47,107 bases of DNA from Prevotella sp. (GCA_016283605.1 JAEENF010000079.1:1-47107); one strand, 5' to 3'; shown: positions 7,817-22,800, numbered from the stretch's first letter. Made by a program: numbers and translations. The notes: generated by a model from the letters alone, not told the origin.

Positions 7817-10800
7817 TTATTGAATGTTATCAAATACAAACTGAATATACGATGCCACACACGCCTCGCTCAACATGCTCATGTGGTCGCCGTCGGCCTT
7901 CTGCCAGAGAAGATCGCTACGGAACTGCTTCCATAGTGCCACATTGTCTAACTCACGTTGCGGAATGATGGCTTTCCTTAATTGATCACTATCCATCTGG
8001 AGCATTGACAATATCTGTTCTTCAGAAATCCTCAGTTTCTTAGACAGATCTGCCAAAATATTCTCCTTTTGGGCGGCACTGATCAGAATAACTTTACCAA
8101 GAAGTGGAGCGGGGTTACCTTGGCAGTTCAGACGGCTGTACATGTCAAGGATCTCGTCCTGTTCATTGCTCATAACACCTATTTCCTTCTGCATGCTCTC
8201 TGGGAGCAGGCTGAGGGTAAGGTCAAGCTGCGGACGCTTCAATTGGCGGTTCTGGTCTACCCAGAACGAGTCGAGCATACAAACATTAGGCTTCTGGTCG
8301 GGATAATCCTGTTGCCAGCGAACTGCCAACCTGTAAGAAAGGTCGGCGCCAAAACAATGACCCGTAAACAGCTCAACCTTGTTGATTCCAGCTTCTAACA
8401 GCTTGACGTCGAGTAGCGTGTAATAGAATTCTATGGCCTCGTTAATATTGTCTTCCTTGAAGAGATACTCGAAATGAGTGGTGATGGCCTCAACAGTCAA
8501 CACGTTGTAACGTTCTTCAAGCTTCTCCATGTAAGGAATCAGGTCGTTATAGCGCGTCTCACCCTGTACAAGAACGGCCACAGGCTTAGTTGCATCAGGC
8601 TCTTTGTGCCATGCCATCAGTTGCTGATTCAAAGCCAATACGGCGCGAATGGACTTGGTCCTCATGAAGTCGTCGACCTTAATAAGGATACCCTCGGTGC
8701 ATGCTTTGGCTACCATTCGTATAACCAATAACGATGTCATGCCAAGTCTCATCAGGTTATCGGTCACACCGAAGTCTTCGTGTCCAAGCAGTTCCTTGAC
8801 AATGTCGAAGAGTTTCTGTTCACGCTTCGTTGATGGTGGTATGCCTTCCGTTTCCTGTTTGATATCGGGAATGGGGAGTTTCTTACGGTCGATCTTGCCA
8901 TTGGGAGTCATTGGCATGGATTCCATCTTGACAAATGTTTCAGGAACCATATAGTCTGTCAATGTCTGTGACATGTTCTCGCGTAGTGCTTCGGTATCGA
9001 TATCGCGGTCAGCGGTGTAGTATAGACACAAGTGCTGTGTGCCGTTTACGGTCTTGACATCGGCAACGACGGATATCATACCCTCGAATGCCTTGGCACA
9101 CTTCTCGATTTCTCCCAGTTCTATACGGTATCCGCGAAGCTTAACCTGAGTATCAATACGGCTGATGTATTCTAACTCACCGTCTTCATTCCATCTGCAC
9201 AGGTCGCCGGTATGGTACATACGAACCTTGCGACCCCACTGATCCTCAGAAACGAATGGACAATCAACGAACGACTGAGCGGTACGTTCGGGTAGACGCC
9301 AGTAACCGCGTCCCACCTGAATACCAGCGAAGCACAGTTCTCCTGCAACGCCCTGTGGCAGCAACTGTCCGGCATCGTCGATAATGAAGTTCCAGTTGTT
9401 GGCTACAGATTTACCGATAGGAATCTCCTCGATATGCTGACCAGGAGCGATAGCATAATACGATGTATCGTCAGTACACTCGGTCGGACCGTAGACGTTG
9501 ATAATTTCGATGTGGTCACTGTAAACACCAGCCATCTTCTCACCACCACCGGTAATGAAGCGAATGGGCAGATCATCGAATGTGTTCAGCAGCAGACAGG
9601 TAATGGCCGTAGAATAACCGCCACCAGTAATCTTGTGCTTGAACAGGAAGTCTCGAATTGCCCCCAGGTCTTTACGAATTTCTGTTGACATGATATGGAA
9701 CGAGCCACCTAACGTCAATATAGGATACATGTCCTCAATATGAGCATCGAACGAGAATGAACGGTGACCGCTGATTCTGTCATCGGCTGTGAGCTTCTCC
9801 ATGTCGATAACCACAGAGATAAAGTTTCTCAAACCGGCCTGATGAAGCATAGCGCCCTTAGGCTTTCCTGTAGAACCTGACGTGTAGATCATGTACGCAA
9901 GTCCATCTGGCGATGAAAGGTCAATAGGCTTGACTTTTTTCTTCGTTAAGCCCTGTACATCATCGCTGTTCATGAAGTCGTCAATATAGAAGATCGTAAC
10001 ATTGCCGACATTGAACTCGCCTTCTGTCTTCTTAGCTTCCAACACCGCATGGGTTGTAATCATAACCTTTGCTTCAGAGTTCTCCAACATGTAAAGCAGA
10101 CGGTCATTTGGATACTCAAAGTCTAATGGAGTATAGGCCGCACCTGCCTTATGAATACCTAAGACAGAAAGTGGGAATTCTTTCATTCGGTCAAGTAAAA
10201 TGCAAACGAAGTCGTTGGGTTTGATGCCTATCTCAACAAGTTTATGAGCTATCAGGTTTGAATAGCTGTCCATGACAGCGTATGTCAACTGACTTTCCTT
10301 GTCAACCACAGCAGGAGCATTTGGCGTCCGGCATGCCTGCTCCGTGAACAGATTGGCGAACGTCTTGGAGATATCAACCTTAAGATCTTTGCCTTTTGAC
10401 AGTACGAGCACTTCTGCAGTTGCCTCATCATCAAGCAGGGAGATGGCATTTAAATCACCTGTCTCGATGCTCCGCATTGCAAATGTACGCAGTGCAGATG
10501 CAAGGCGGCTCATGTCTTTCTGATTATATAGAGAGCCGTCATATTCCAGTACCAGCGCATAGTTGTCTGTGCCAGTCGGGTAGACCGTCATCGTGATGGG
10601 CAACTTTGCCGTATCAAGGGCCAAGGTAATGGCATCGCCATTCCTTTGGTTGTTTCCACCTTCTAAGCCGCCTTGGTAAACATACATGATTTCCGGACGG
10701 ATGTTGTGGCGTTCAACCATCTTTGTGAAGGGATAGAAACTGTTGGCCTTCGTGTTGAAGAACTGCTCCTGTGTCTTTTTTACTGCGGCCGACATGTTCT

Positions 10801-13800
10801 CTGCCTTCAGTGGCTTCTCCCATGTGCTTGTTACTGGCAGAGTCTTTACGAACATTCCGACACAATCCAGTAAGTTTGTTTCAGAACGTCCATTATCTAT
10901 GGTCGTAATGTACAACTGCTCTTCACGGGTTGTTCGATGCAGTACCTGTAGCAGAACGGTCATAAAGAAGTTGCTCTCAGTGAAACTGTTCTGGCGACAC
11001 CATGACTCAATATCCCGCCGTTCAATAGTAACTTGCAATTCCTGATTTCCTGAAGTTGTATCCTTTGTCGAACGCGGATAAATGGCAAGTTCAGCCGAAG
11101 CAAGCATCTCATCGAAGTAGCCTTCAGCCTCCATGTACTGCACAGATGTTGTCATCGACTGTTCATAGAGGGCTTGGTCGAAGGCAGAGAATTGTTCCTT
11201 CTCCAGTGTTTCGCCGTTAAGAGCCCTATTCAAGTCTCTTAGGAATACCAGACCAGAACCTCCGTCGAAGATAATGTGGTGCATGTCCATAAACAACCAC
11301 ACGGTGGTAGGTGTCTGGTAAACTTTCAGACGGTACAGGTCATCATTGAATAAATCAAAGGGGCGAATCTGCGATTGGAAGAACTGAGTATCTGGTTCGC
11401 AGTCCGTCTGTTCTATCGTCACGGTTACGGTCGCGTCGTCACGGCGCAGTTGAGCAACATCATCATGGCGTAGCGTCAGACGTGTCTTCATGTAGGCGTG
11501 AGCTTCAATGGTCTCGACGAGAGCATTGCGTAGCTGCTCTGCCGAAATGTCACTGAACTCTTTCACAAACGGAATGTTGTACTGCGTCGTACCACGATTC
11601 AACTCCCAGTCAATGTAGACACCACGTTGGTTCTCCGTCAGTGGATAATAGTCGCGTTTCTCGTATGAACTGATTTGTTGCTCCTGAAGTGTTCCTGTCA
11701 GTGCAGCCAATTCTCTAACCGTAGGATGCTGTAGAATGTCCTTTGTAGGTAAGTGCAGATTCAGCTTCTGCTTTGCAATGGATGAGAATCTCATGGCCAA
11801 GAGCGATGTGATGCCCATGGAAATCAAGTTGGTAGTTACACCAAACTGGTCATTCTTGAGCAGGTCAAAGGCAATGTCCAGCAACTCTTTCTCCATCTCA
11901 TTTTCAGGTGCTACGATCTCCTCAGCCTTGATAACAGGTAAAGGCAGTGCCTTACGGTTGATCTTGCCGTTTGGTGTCATTGGCATGACATCTAATCGCA
12001 TGTATGCATCGGGCACCATATATTCAGCAAGACTTTCACTTAAGTGTTGCTTTAGCAAGCTCACATCCACCTCTTTCGTTTCTGTGTAGTAGAGGCAGAG
12101 GTGTTCTGCACCGTTTACTTTCTTCACCATGACGGCAACCTGCTTGATGCCATCAAACAGCATTGACCGGTTCTCAATCTCACCCAGCTCGATGCGGAAA
12201 CCACGTAGCTTCACCTGATTGTCGATACGTCCGATGAACTCCAGTTCACCATCCTCGCGATAGCGTACCATATCTCCAGTGTGGTACATACGCACTTTTC
12301 TGCCCCAATGATCTTCGGAAACAAACGGACAATCGCCGAATACCTCAGCCGTTTTCTCTGGAAGATTCCAATAGCCACGTCCAATCTGTATACCTGCAAA
12401 GCAGAACTCACCGGCAATACCTACTGGCAGTAGTCGTCCATACTTGTCAGTAACAAAGCCCCAGTTGTTGGCCGTAGGACGACCGATAGGAATGGTATCG
12501 TAGTGATGACCGGGCTCCACAATGAAGTATGTTACTTCACAAGTACACTCCGTAGGACCATAGGCATTGACAATGGTGTATTTGTCGCTGTACAGTCCAT
12601 CCATACGCTCACCACCCATGGAAATGAGGCGCAATGGCAACTCTGGGTAGTTCAGTACGATTAATGAGCCGATGGCTGTGGGGAATCCCACTTCAGTAAT
12701 CTTGTTCTCTCGTATGAATTCCACAGTCATCTCCATATCCTTTCTGATTGAAGATGGCATAATAAAGAGACTGCCTCCCCGTAAGAGAACAGGATAGATA
12801 GATACGACATGCGCATCGAATGAAAAAGCGTAGAATACACCCACTCTGTCGTTTTCAGTGATGCTTCGCTCGTCGGCAACCACCTCTACACAATTCATGA
12901 GTCCGGCTTGATGCAGCATAGTGCCTTTAGGCTTGCCCGTAGAGCCCGATGTGTAGATCATGTATGCCAAGTTCTCTGGTTTGGCAAGGCAGATGGGTTC
13001 GCAATCGACATCAAGCTGAAGGTCATCGATAAAGATAATCTTTGTGTGGCTTTCATCAATTTCAATGTTGTCAGCGCTGCACTTGTTCTCGAACACTGCA
13101 TGGGTCGTAAGCAGAACCTTGGCCTGACAATCTTCAATCATGTACTGCAGACGGTCTGATGGATAGTCAATATCCAAAGGAGCGTATGCGGCAGCAGCCT
13201 TATGGATAGCATGCACACAGAGAATAAACTCCTTGCAGCGTTCCAGCATGACGCAGACGAAGTCGTCAGGACATACACCATTCTCAATAAGACAATGTGC
13301 TAGTGCATCTGACTTCTTGCTGAGTTCACGGTATGTGAATTGACTGTTCTCATCTGCAACAGCCAGCTTGTCAGGTATGCGTTGGGCTGTTTCGGTAAAC
13401 AATTGGATGAAGGTCTTGTTGATGTCCACATCTAAATGCTTACCCTTGCAGAAGTCAGTCATTGCCTTCTCTTCATCAGGTGACAGAAGAGACACTTCTG
13501 AGAGTTTTGTTGCAGTCAGGGCTTGTTCTGAAACTTGTTTCAGCATGGCCCCCAAGCGTTCCATGTCCTTCTTGGAATAGAGACTATTGTCATATTCCAG
13601 TTCCATATCGTATTCGTCTTTCCCATTAGGAGTAACCTTGATGGTGAGCGGCAGTTTCGACTGGTTGAGTGTGAGATTTATTGCATCGTTTTCATTCTCT
13701 TCACCACCCGAAGGCTGATAGACAAACATTATTTCCGGACGCAGGTCGTAAAGCTCCACCATCTTTGTGAATGGATAGAAATCACGTGATTGTGTCTCAA

Positions 13801-16800
13801 GTACCTGATTCTGTATTTTCTTGGCAACTGTAGCTATGCTCTGCAAACCGTCGGCAGAGGTACTGACCACTGGTAAGGTCTTGACGAACATACCCATGAT
13901 CTCCATCATCCTTACATCGGCACGACCGTTGTTGATGGTAGTTATCGTGATATCGTCTTCTCGTGTTACTGAATGTAACACATGCATCAATACGGTTAGG
14001 AAATAGGAATTAGGTGTCAGGGCCTCCTGTTGGCAGAACATGGTAATGTCTTGTCCACTGACAGTTAGTGACAAGTGTCCTTCGTTACCTTCAGCCACAC
14101 CATTCAACTCCTTAGAGTGCGGATAAACGGCAGTAGTAAGACCGTCGAGCAGTCCTTTGAAGTAGTTCTCTGCTTCAGTGTACTTCTCAGACTTCGTCAA
14201 CCGTAGTTCATCAAGAGCAAAGTCGAATGCTGTGTAAGACTCCGACTTCACTTCTTCATCATGGTAGGCCTTGTCAATGTCTGATAGGAGAACCAAAGAG
14301 GAAGCACCATCGTAGATGCTATGGTGTATGTCAATGAATAGGTACACATCACCACCATAGGTGTATATCTCCAGTCGATACAGTGTGTCACGGTACAAGT
14401 CAAACGGACGAATACGGCTCTGGAAGAAAGCGGTGTCAGGTTTTTCCGCCAGTGCTTCCATTAGTATCTCTGCAGGCTCTTCGTCACGGCGTATCTGCAT
14501 GATGTCACCCTCATGTTGGACGAAACGCGTCTTCAAATACGGGTGTGCATCAATCACTTTGACCAATGCTTCATGTAGCTTCTCTGCGTTGCCCCCCTTC
14601 ATTACATGCACCTCTGGCACGTTATATTGTGTGGTGTCACGGTTCATCTCCCAGTCGAAGAATACACCACGTTGGTTCTCGGTAATGGGGTAATAATAGA
14701 GGTGAGATGTGAAAGGTGAGAGCTGAGAGGTATTATCGGCCATTGGAGTCTCCGTCTGGCCTTTCTTACCATCAATAATTGTTGCGATGTCACGAATGAC
14801 AGGGTTCTGCAGTACATCCTTGACAGTGATTTCAACACCAAACTCAATGTGGATGGCCACTGTAAAGCGCATGGCTGACAGCGAGGTTAGACCCATTGTG
14901 ATCAGATTGGTGGTAACACCAAATTGATCGTGTTTCAGAGTCTCCGATGCCATCTTGAACAGCTTTTCCTCCGTTGGGGACTCCGGACTGACAAATTCTT
15001 CTACGCCAACGCTTGGGTTAGGCAGAACCTTGGTGTTAACTTTTCCGTTCGGCGTTAGTGGCATCTCGTCCAGCTGTATGTAGGCAGTTGGAACCATATA
15101 GTCTGTCAGTTGTTCGGCTAGGTAATTACGGAGTGCCTCCTTGTCAATCTCCTTATCAGCGGTGTAATAAGCACACAAATGCTGTACGCCACCAATCTCA
15201 CGTACTTGTACGGATTCCATTTGGATGCTTTCATAATTACCTATGAGTGTCTCGATTTCACCGAGCTCGATTCGGAATCCACGGAGCTTAACCTGACTGT
15301 CTATACGCCCCATGTACTCAATCTGCTGATCAGCGTTGTAACGTACCAGGTCACCAGTGTGATAGACTTTAACCTGTTGGCCGTCGATAGTCATGTTTGC
15401 AAATTTCTCTGCCGTCAGGTCTTCACGCTTCCAGTAACCTGAGGCTATCTGAGGACCTGCCATGCAGAGCTCACCAGCCATACCCTGTGGTAACAGATGA
15501 CCACAAGGATCTACTACATAAGCAGAAAGGTTGTAAAGCGGGCGTCCGATAGGAATGTTTTTGTATTCCTTGCCTTTCTCCAATTCAAAGAATGTTGCGT
15601 CAACGGTGAACTCGGTAGGACCGTATGTATTGATAAGACGACACTTGCAGTCTGGATTGACAGTCATCTTCTCGCCGCCTACGACAAGGTAGTCAACCGG
15701 CAGGTCCGGGAATAGCTGTAGCAACATCTGTCCCAGCTGTGTGGTATAGCAACCACCCGTGATGCCGTTGTTGATAATAAAGTCGTGCAGCAGTGTGAGG
15801 TCCTTACGGGCATCCTGCGGGACGGTATAAAGTGTACCACCTACTGTGAGCACAGGATACAAGTCTTCAATAGAGGCGTCGAACGAGAATGAAGAGTGAC
15901 AGCAGATGCGACTCTTTGACGTATGTCTCCATTCACGGGCAATGAACTGCACAAAGTTCGCCTTAGCCTTATGAGAGATCATCACTCCCTTTGGCTTTCC
16001 TGTTGAACCGGAAGTGTAGATCATATAAGCCAATCCGTCAGGTATCGCATGGTTGAGTGTCGTGTCAACTTTATCAATGGTGATACCTTGAATATAGTCG
16101 TCAATAAAGAAAATGTTCTTGGCCTTAAATTCTCCATCAGCGTTCTTCTCCATAAAAATTGCGTGGGAAGTGATGAGCACTTGGCTTTCAGAATCCTCCA
16201 ACATGTAGAGAAGACGTTCGTTCGGGTAGTCATAGTCCAATGGAACATAGGCACCGCCTGCTTTCTCCACGGCGATGGCTGCGACTAGGAATTCTTTCTG
16301 ATAGCCCAGCATGATGCTGACAAAACTGTAAGGCTTGACACCTAAGGCAACCAACTTCTTGGCTACGGCAGCAGTCAAGGCATTCAATTGTCCGTAAGTG
16401 TACTGTCCTAACTCATCAACAACGGCAGGAGCATCAGGATTCTCTGCAGCTCGCTGCATGAAAATACTAACAAATGTCTCGTTGGGGTCAATTTGCTGTT
16501 GCTGGCCAGTTGACTGCAATGCTATATGATGCTCTTCCTCTGCGCTAAGCAGTGAAACGTTTGCAAGACAATTGGCTGAAGCTGCGGAGACAGAGAAATT
16601 GGCAATGCTTTGCGCTAATTGACGCATATCGGCTTCGCCATACAGTCCACCATCATATTCCAATGCTATCGTGTATTTCCCGTCTGCTTCAGGGTAGATA
16701 GATACCGACAGTGGCATTTTGACGGTGTCCAGTTGGATGGCTTCTTCTTTCTCCATGCCTGCATCATCAATACTGCCTTGATAAGCATACATGATTTCCG

Positions 16801-19800
16801 GTCGGATGCCGTGACGTTCAACCATTTCGGTGAATGGGTAGAAGCTGCGTCCTTGTGTCTCCACAAACTGCTTCTGCATATCAGTAACAGCTTCTGCCAT
16901 TGACTTCTTATAGGCTTCTTCAGTTGTGAAGTTGCTAACCACAGGCAATGTCTTGACAAACATACCCATGATATTCATCATACGGACATCGGTACGTCCG
17001 TTGTCAATACTTGTAATATAGATACTCTCTTCACGAGTCGTACGGTGTAGTACCTGCATGAGAGCCGTCAGGAAATAGTTGCTGACGGTTACTCCATATT
17101 TCTGACAGAACTCGCTGATAGCCGAGCCATCGAATGTGAGACTCAACTCCTGATTACCACTACCGGTAACTACATCGGAATGAGGATAGACAGCCATCTC
17201 AATCCCTGGTAGCAACTGGTCAAAGTAAGCTTCTGCCTCCTTCCATGTGGAAGTACCTTTCAGTGCCTCTTCGTCCAAGGCACGTTCGAAGGCCGTGTAC
17301 TCTTCTTTCTCTAGCTTCTCACCATTGTAAGCACGTCTCAAGTCCTGCATCAGAACGAATGATGAAGCACCATCATAAATGATATGGTGAATATCCATAA
17401 ACAGCCAGAGGGTATAAGGCGCCTGATAGATCTCGAACCGATAGAGGTCGTCTGTGAACAGGTTGAACGGGAGAAGTCTTGAGCGGAAGAAATCCTTCGT
17501 CGGTTCTTTGTCCAGTTTAGTCAGAGAGACCGTCACAGGAGCATCGTCACGCCGTTGTTGTCTGACATCACCATTCTCTCTAACAAGACGAGTTTTCAGG
17601 TATGGATGTGCTTCGACCACAGCTTCTAATGCCTTCTTTAGCTGTTCGCCGTCTTTTCCGGTAAAGTCTACAACAAATGGTATATTATACTGCAGTGCTT
17701 CACGGTTCATGTCCCAGTCTACATAGACACCTCGCTGGTTCTCTGTCAGCGGATAGGTGGAACGGAGTGAGTAGTCGACCTCGGGCTGTGCGTCAGCAGC
17801 AACTTCCTGTATCTTAGCCAGTTTGCGAATGAACGGGGTAGCTAGAATATCCTTTGTGGGTATCTTTAGACCGTATTTCTGGCTGAGCTGTGCAGAGTAA
17901 CGCATAGCCGACAGCGATGTCATTCCAATAGATATGAGATTGGTGGTCACGCCAAATTGGTCTGTCTTCAGGAGTTCGACAGCAATCTCATAGAGTTGCT
18001 TTTCCGTTTCAGTGGCAGGCGCAACATTTTCGCCGCTTTCCACCTCCGGTGTCGGGAGAGCCTTGCGGTTAATCTTTCCGTTGGGGAGCAGAGGCATTGC
18101 GTCAAGTGGCATGTAGATCTCCGGCATCATATATTTTGCCAGTGAAGTAGCATCCAAATGAGCAGCCAGTTCGGTGTGGCTTATCTGTTTTCCTTCTTCT
18201 TGGGTGTAGTAAAGCACAAGATGTCTGCTCTCATTAACTTCCTTGACGAGAGCTGCTGCCTGACGTACAGCGGGGTGCTGCATGGCATTGGCTTCAATCT
18301 CTCCGAGTTCAATGCGGAAACCGCGGAGTTTTACCTGTCCGTCAATACGTCCGAGGTACTCTATCTGTCCGTCTTCGTTGTATCTGGCCAAATCGCCGGT
18401 ATGATAGAGCGTGCCTTCTCCGAACGGATTGTCTACGAATACCTTTTCTGTCTGCTCTGGTAAGTGCCAATAGCCATAACCTACTTGTACTCCGGAGATG
18501 CAGAGTTCGCCAGGAATGCCTTGTGGGAGCAGGTTCCCGAACTGGTCTGTGATATAGCTGTTCGTATTTGGCAAGGGGCGTCCTATGGGAATGTTTTCAT
18601 ACTCATCTCCCGGATTAATAACGAATAGTGTGGAGTCGTTGGTACACTCTGTAGGTCCATAGAGATTGACGATGTGCATCTTGTCACTCTTCACACCCGA
18701 CAGCTTTTCGCCTCCGGCAGTAATGAACCGCAGAGGCAGCTCATAGTCGTTAATAAGGAGCATCATTAGTGACGTGGTGCCACCGAAACCAGTAATCTTA
18801 TGGTCAACCAGGAACTTCTGGATTGCGCCAAGATCCTTGCGGATGTCCGAAGGCATGATGTGAAGTTCGCCCCCTGCGAATAGGATGGGAAAGAGGTCAT
18901 CGACATGTGCGTCGAATGAGAATGAACGGTGGCTGGCAATACGGTCGGAGGCCGTTAATTGCAAAGTCTCCATGTGGGTGCAGATGAGGTTCATCAGTCC
19001 ACGTTGGTGGAGCATTACTCCCTTGGGCTTTCCTGTTGATCCCGACGTATAAATCATATAGGCAAGATTGTCTGGTGTCGTCAGGCAGACGGGTTCTGTC
19101 TGGCTATTGAGATCTATTTCGTCGAGTAAGATTACCTTAACCTTGTTCCTGTCTATCGTCAGTCCGTTAGCATGCTTTTCAGCCAACACGTCTCTTGAAG
19201 TGAGAAGAACCTTCGACTCACTGTTCTCAAGCATGTACTGTAGGCGATTCACAGGATAGTCCACATCTAACGGAGAATAAGCTGCGCCCACTTTGTGAAT
19301 GGCATGTACAGCCAGCACAAACTCTTTCCGGCGTTCCATGAGCACGCATACAAAAGTGTTAGGTTTGACACCTTCGGCAATGAGTCTATGTGCAAGCGCG
19401 TTACTATGCTGGTCGAGTTCGCCGTATGTATAGTGGCTTGTGCTGTCCACTACGGCGATGGCTTCCGGTGTGGCCTTGGCGTTCTCAATGAACGACTCTA
19501 TGAAGGTCTTGCTCAGATTAAACTTCTTACGTTCTCCAGCAGAGAGTTTCAGGACGTCCTTCTCTGTTTCTTTGTCAAGAAGCATCAGGTTGGCAATCTT
19601 CTCGTCGGCATTTGCTATAATACCACGAACCAACTGGTGGAGTGTATGAAGCGTGTCCTTGGCGAGTTGTTCAGAATACTTCTGATTGTTGAATTGCAAC
19701 TGCAGAGCCATCCGTCCGTCCTCACCGATAAAGACTGTTAAGCTGATGTCATCGAAGTTCTCTTCCTTCGTGATAACTGGTTTGACAACAAAAGGCCATG

Positions 19801-22800
19801 ACTGTGCAGGAGCCTCTTCTGACGGATAGTTTTCAAACACTACCGTGGATTGATAGAGCTCTGTTCCTAATTCGCTTTGCTGTTGCACCTCACTCATGGA
19901 GAGGTAGTCGTGCTTATTGGTCTCGACAGCTTGTGCTTGAACACGCTGTAAAGCATCGAGCACCGTATCGTCATTTTCTATTTTAATACGTACAGGTACA
20001 GTATTAATAAATATACCTATAACATCGCTGACATCCTCGTTAGTATTGTCACGTCCTGATACAATTTTGGCAAATACCGCATCATTTACGTGGTTATATC
20101 TTTGTAGGAGTAGACCCCATGCCAATTCAACCACGGTATTGGGGGTTGTCTGGGTTGCTTGGCACAGGTTGTTAAGTGCATGCTGCTCGTCAAGCGACAG
20201 TTCTGTAATCAGTGAGTCTTCCTTCGTCTGGTATTCTTCTTTGACAGTACCAAACGACGGGATAACGGCTTGGGCTTCGTAGCCTTCGAGGAGATTACTC
20301 CAATAGGCTAATGAGGCCGTATTATCTTTTGAACGGATATTACGGACGTAGTTTTCGTAACGTCCTGTTCCGGTAGATTCAACTTTTGACAACTTCCCTG
20401 CTATTTCGTCAGCCAGCATGTTAAAGAAGTCTTTTTGTATAATAGGTAGACACCAACCGTCTTCAATAATGTGGTGGAATACCAAAAGCAGTGTGCAAGA
20501 TGTGTCACTAGTCTTCAGACAAACCATATTGAAAAGCGGCTTGGATTGCAAGTCGAAAGCGCTGTTAAGCAAATTCTTGCGGATGTCTGCTATAGCTTTA
20601 TCCTTATCGTCCTCCCCTGATATATCCATCATTGTGAGTCCCAACTGACGTCCGTTTACAATGGCCTGACGATATTCGTGTACACCCCGATAGATGACGG
20701 ACGTACGTAATACCTCGTGTCGTTCTGCTAGACTGTCAAGAGCACTTCGTAATTGCTGCTCTGAGGGTAACATATTCATCTCCACTGCGAATACGAGGCG
20801 GTAGGCTACCGATTCAGGTTCAAGGACAGCCTTCAGTACCATGCCTTCCTGCATAGGAGTCAGGGGGTAGATACGACTTAGATGTTCACCACGTGCTTCA
20901 AACTCCTGATAAATCTGAGTGAATTCCTCATCGTTCCATTCAAGTTCTCCGAGGTCTGATGCCGTTGGCATGGCCTGCTCGCACGATGTGGTTAGGTTGA
21001 TGATGTCGTTCAGTTGACAGACAAAGGCATTGGCAAGGTCTTGAGCCTTATCGGATCCCCAGATGTCGGTATCGTATTTAAAGTGAACCTGTAGAGTGCC
21101 ATTGTTTACCATAGCATCAATTGTCAGTCCTGGACCATAAGTGTTTTCTGTTGCCACCATCTGTCCTGCACCTAGGTCGGAAGTAGGCACAAATGTGATG
21201 TCTTTCGTTGCTTCGTTACCAAACTCGCCTAAGTAGTTGAAGCATACCAATGGCTGCATAAGGATATCCATTCCATATAACTGCCCGTAGCCAAGTCCTT
21301 TGTTAGGGATATGACGGAGAGTTTCCTTTACGTGGCGAAGGTCATGGCTTAAATCACCGCCCAGTTGGGTGAGGACAACAGGGAAGATACTCGTAAACCA
21401 GCCTACGGTACGGTCGATGAACAGTGGTTCACCAATGGGTTCGCGACCATGGCCTTCGAGCTGTATGCTCAGCATGTCACGGCCTGATTGTTGCTGGTAG
21501 GCACGTCCCAAAGCAGTCAGTAGCAGGTCATTGATTTCCGTATTGAACGCGCGTGAGGTCTCAGTCAGCAGCTGATGCGTCTTTGCGTTGTCCAGACTAA
21601 TGTCCAGGCTTTCAAACGTGCGACTGTAGTCACAGCCGTTTGACATCGGCATCGTCTGCATTTGTTTTCTCACCTCATCCCAGTACTCTGTCTCTTTCTT
21701 AAGAATATAGCTGTCCTTATAATGGTTTAAGCCCTCAACATAGTCCTTATAGGAATGTGTCTTGGCAGCAAGCTCTATAGGAGTGCCGTGGAGAGCCTGC
21801 TGATAGACGGTATTAAGGTCTTCGGCAATGATTCGCCACGATACGCCGTCAACCACCAAATGGTGAGCCACAAGCAGCAGATAGTCGTTTCTGTCACAGT
21901 GCATGAGGGCAGTCTTGAAGATGGGACCTTCTTGCAGGTTGATTGAGGCGTTCAACTCGTTGGCTGCCTGTTCAACCTTCTGCCGGGCATCAGCATGGCC
22001 ACGGAAGTCGTATACTTTCATGGCATACAAGTTCTCGGCATCTGTTGTTCTAATCTCAAGCTGTCCATTGGCTACTACTGCACGCAACATGTCATGGTGT
22101 ATGACGAGTGCTTGCAGACTCTGTCTCAGATCTTCCTCATCAACAGATGTCTGGGCACAAAGCATGACCGCTTGATTAAAGTGTTCTGGCTTTGGTAACT
22201 CAAGATCAAAGAAATACTGTACGATGGCACTGTTGGGCAACGTTCCGCTCCATGCCTCCTGACTCACTTGTGGCAGGTCGTTGTCACTAGCTGCAGCAGC
22301 AATAGCCCGCACAGTCTTGAGTTTCATGATTTGTGGAACCTGTAGGCTTATGCCTTCCTTTCTCAGTAGAGATACCAGACGGATAGACTTGATGGAATCA
22401 CCGCCCAGTGCATAGAAACTGTCAAGTGCACCGACAGGGATTGAGAGTCCAAGTACAGAGGCGAAGCCTTCAGCAATGGCTTTTTCTGTAGCTCCCTCTG
22501 GTTCTACATATTCCGTGTCGCTCTTAATCTCAGGCAGAGGAAGCTGCTTGCGGTTAATCTTACCATTCGGCGTAATGGGCATCACGTCAAGTTTCATATA
22601 GGTGTCGGGCACCATGTAATCTGCCAATGATGACTCCTCGAGCGCCTGACGGATGCTGTCGTCAGTAACTTCTGCGCCTTCTGTCAGTGTATAATATAGA
22701 ATAAGGTGTTCAGTTCCCATCACCTTCTTCACCTCAGCTGCCGCCTGCAGGATGCCTTCCAATTGCAATACCTTACTCTCTATCTCACCTAACTCAATGC

